Shown: positions 63,865 to 64,000 of the stretch, in pieces
How the letters are laid out: every line of letters begins with the position of its first letter
Position numbering within the stretch: position 1 is the first letter of the stretch
Assembly: GCA_902614355.1 (NCBI GenBank)
Contig: CACMKP010000001.1
Coordinates: 124,001-188,000 of the forward strand
DNA from: an uncultured Pelagibacteraceae bacterium
GTDB lineage: Bacteria > Pseudomonadota > Alphaproteobacteria > Pelagibacterales > Pelagibacteraceae
Reading direction: 5' to 3'
Length of the DNA: 64,000 bases
Notes under the pieces: model-generated
What the model saw: the letters and a program-made list of their open reading frames with translations, nothing else
Database searches by the model: none
Told to the model about the DNA's origin: nothing
Position numbers and translations under genes: made by a program

Positions 63865-64000
63865 TTATATTATTTCAATAAGTTTTTGTCTTTTTGAGAT
63901 CACACTAGCTTTTGACTTTTTAATTAATATTTCCGCTGGCTTGGGTCTTAAATTATAATTTGAGCTTAAGGATATTCCATAAGCCCCAACATCACAAATA
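63865..64000 (-). CDS. lysA: Diaminopimelate decarboxylase LysA, C-terminal part (runs off the window)
   Basis: Partial gene: only the last 45 codons and stop are in the window, on the minus strand. The peptide reads ICDVGAYGISLSSNYNLRP then KPAEILIKKSKASVI and ends RQKLIEII. GAY-G-x4-SNYN-x-RP-x-PAE is the conserved end of LysA, the PLP enzyme making lysine from diaminopimelate; the Tyr of GAYG contacts PLP. It precedes plsC by 12 bases. Confidence 0.9.
   Translation of the reverse strand, partial: ICDVGAYGISLSSNYNLRPKPAEILIKKSKASVISKRQKLIEII

Noticed and set aside
1..64000. Insertion sequences, prophage, CRISPR arrays, toxin-antitoxin pairs and restriction systems
   Set aside because: I looked through every gene and spacer and found no transposase, integrase, regularly spaced repeat array, Cas, toxin or restriction gene.

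Overview
The window is about 64 kb of AT-rich, tightly packed chromosome from a Gram-negative bacterium. The gene orders rho-mnmE-mnmG-rsmG-parA-parB-holA, tsaB-fur-miaB-phoH-ybeY-lnt-metK-nusA-infB-rbfA-rpsO-pnp, fabI-fabB-fabA/irr and dut-coaBC-ubiB-ubiE/mutM-rpsT-dnaA-dnaN are alphaproteobacterial. The strong AT bias, tiny spacers, many 1-17 bp overlaps and a GEN-rich small porin suggest a streamlined marine lineage of the Pelagibacterales (SAR11-like) type. That placement is inference from gene order and composition. TGA is used as a stop (for example rsmG), so the code is standard. I see no tRNA, rRNA, CRISPR array, insertion sequence or prophage.

Layout. 0-9 kb: rho, an inserted GT41-type glycosyltransferase gene, tRNA/rRNA modification (mnmE, mnmG, rsmG) and chromosome partition (parA, parB), with a near-perfect parS palindrome inside rsmG. 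9-13.3 kb, minus strand: holA, lptE-like, leuS and a DUF3576 lipoprotein. 13.5-14.5 kb: porin with strong ribosome site and hairpin terminator. 14.5-19.4 kb: small metabolic and envelope genes (ThiE-like, YggS, L,D-transpeptidase, a winged-helix regulator, a 40-residue ArfA-like ORF, a PfkB kinase, nth, dapB and a 56-residue membrane peptide). 19.4-23.2 kb: dnaJ-dnaK-grpE with a sigma-32-like promoter. 23.2-34 kb: rdgB, an LpoA-like protein, rsmI, a BON lipoprotein, maeB, murJ, trpS, nfuA, a Bax-like hydrolase and a polysaccharide deacetylase. 34-47 kb: a long plus-strand run from a short tsaB through pnp. 47-50 kb: a broken barrel gene and fabI-fabB-fabA. 50-54 kb: an iron/peroxide island (irr, katG, a 2OG oxygenase, DUF2061, a Cys-rich small protein) with Irr-type and Fur-type operators. 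54-64 kb: SH3 protein, thiF, dut, coaBC, ubiB, ubiE, mutM, rpsT, dnaA, dnaN, plsC and the 3' end of lysA.

How it fits together. Most genes are housekeeping: replication start and clamp (dnaA, dnaN, holA), segregation (parA, parB, parS), translation and RNA turnover, protein folding, fatty-acid synthesis, ubiquinone synthesis and envelope building. The most distinctive regulation is in the 50-54 kb island: irr and katG each carry a 17-bp inverted repeat one base from the alphaproteobacterial iron-control element, and a pair of Fur-box-like sequences sits before the Cys-rich small gene. The less expected items are the small ORFs (ArfA-like; membrane peptide between dnaJ and dapB), the promoter-then-terminator arrangement before nusA, and the broken barrel gene whose break falls exactly on a slippery heptamer.
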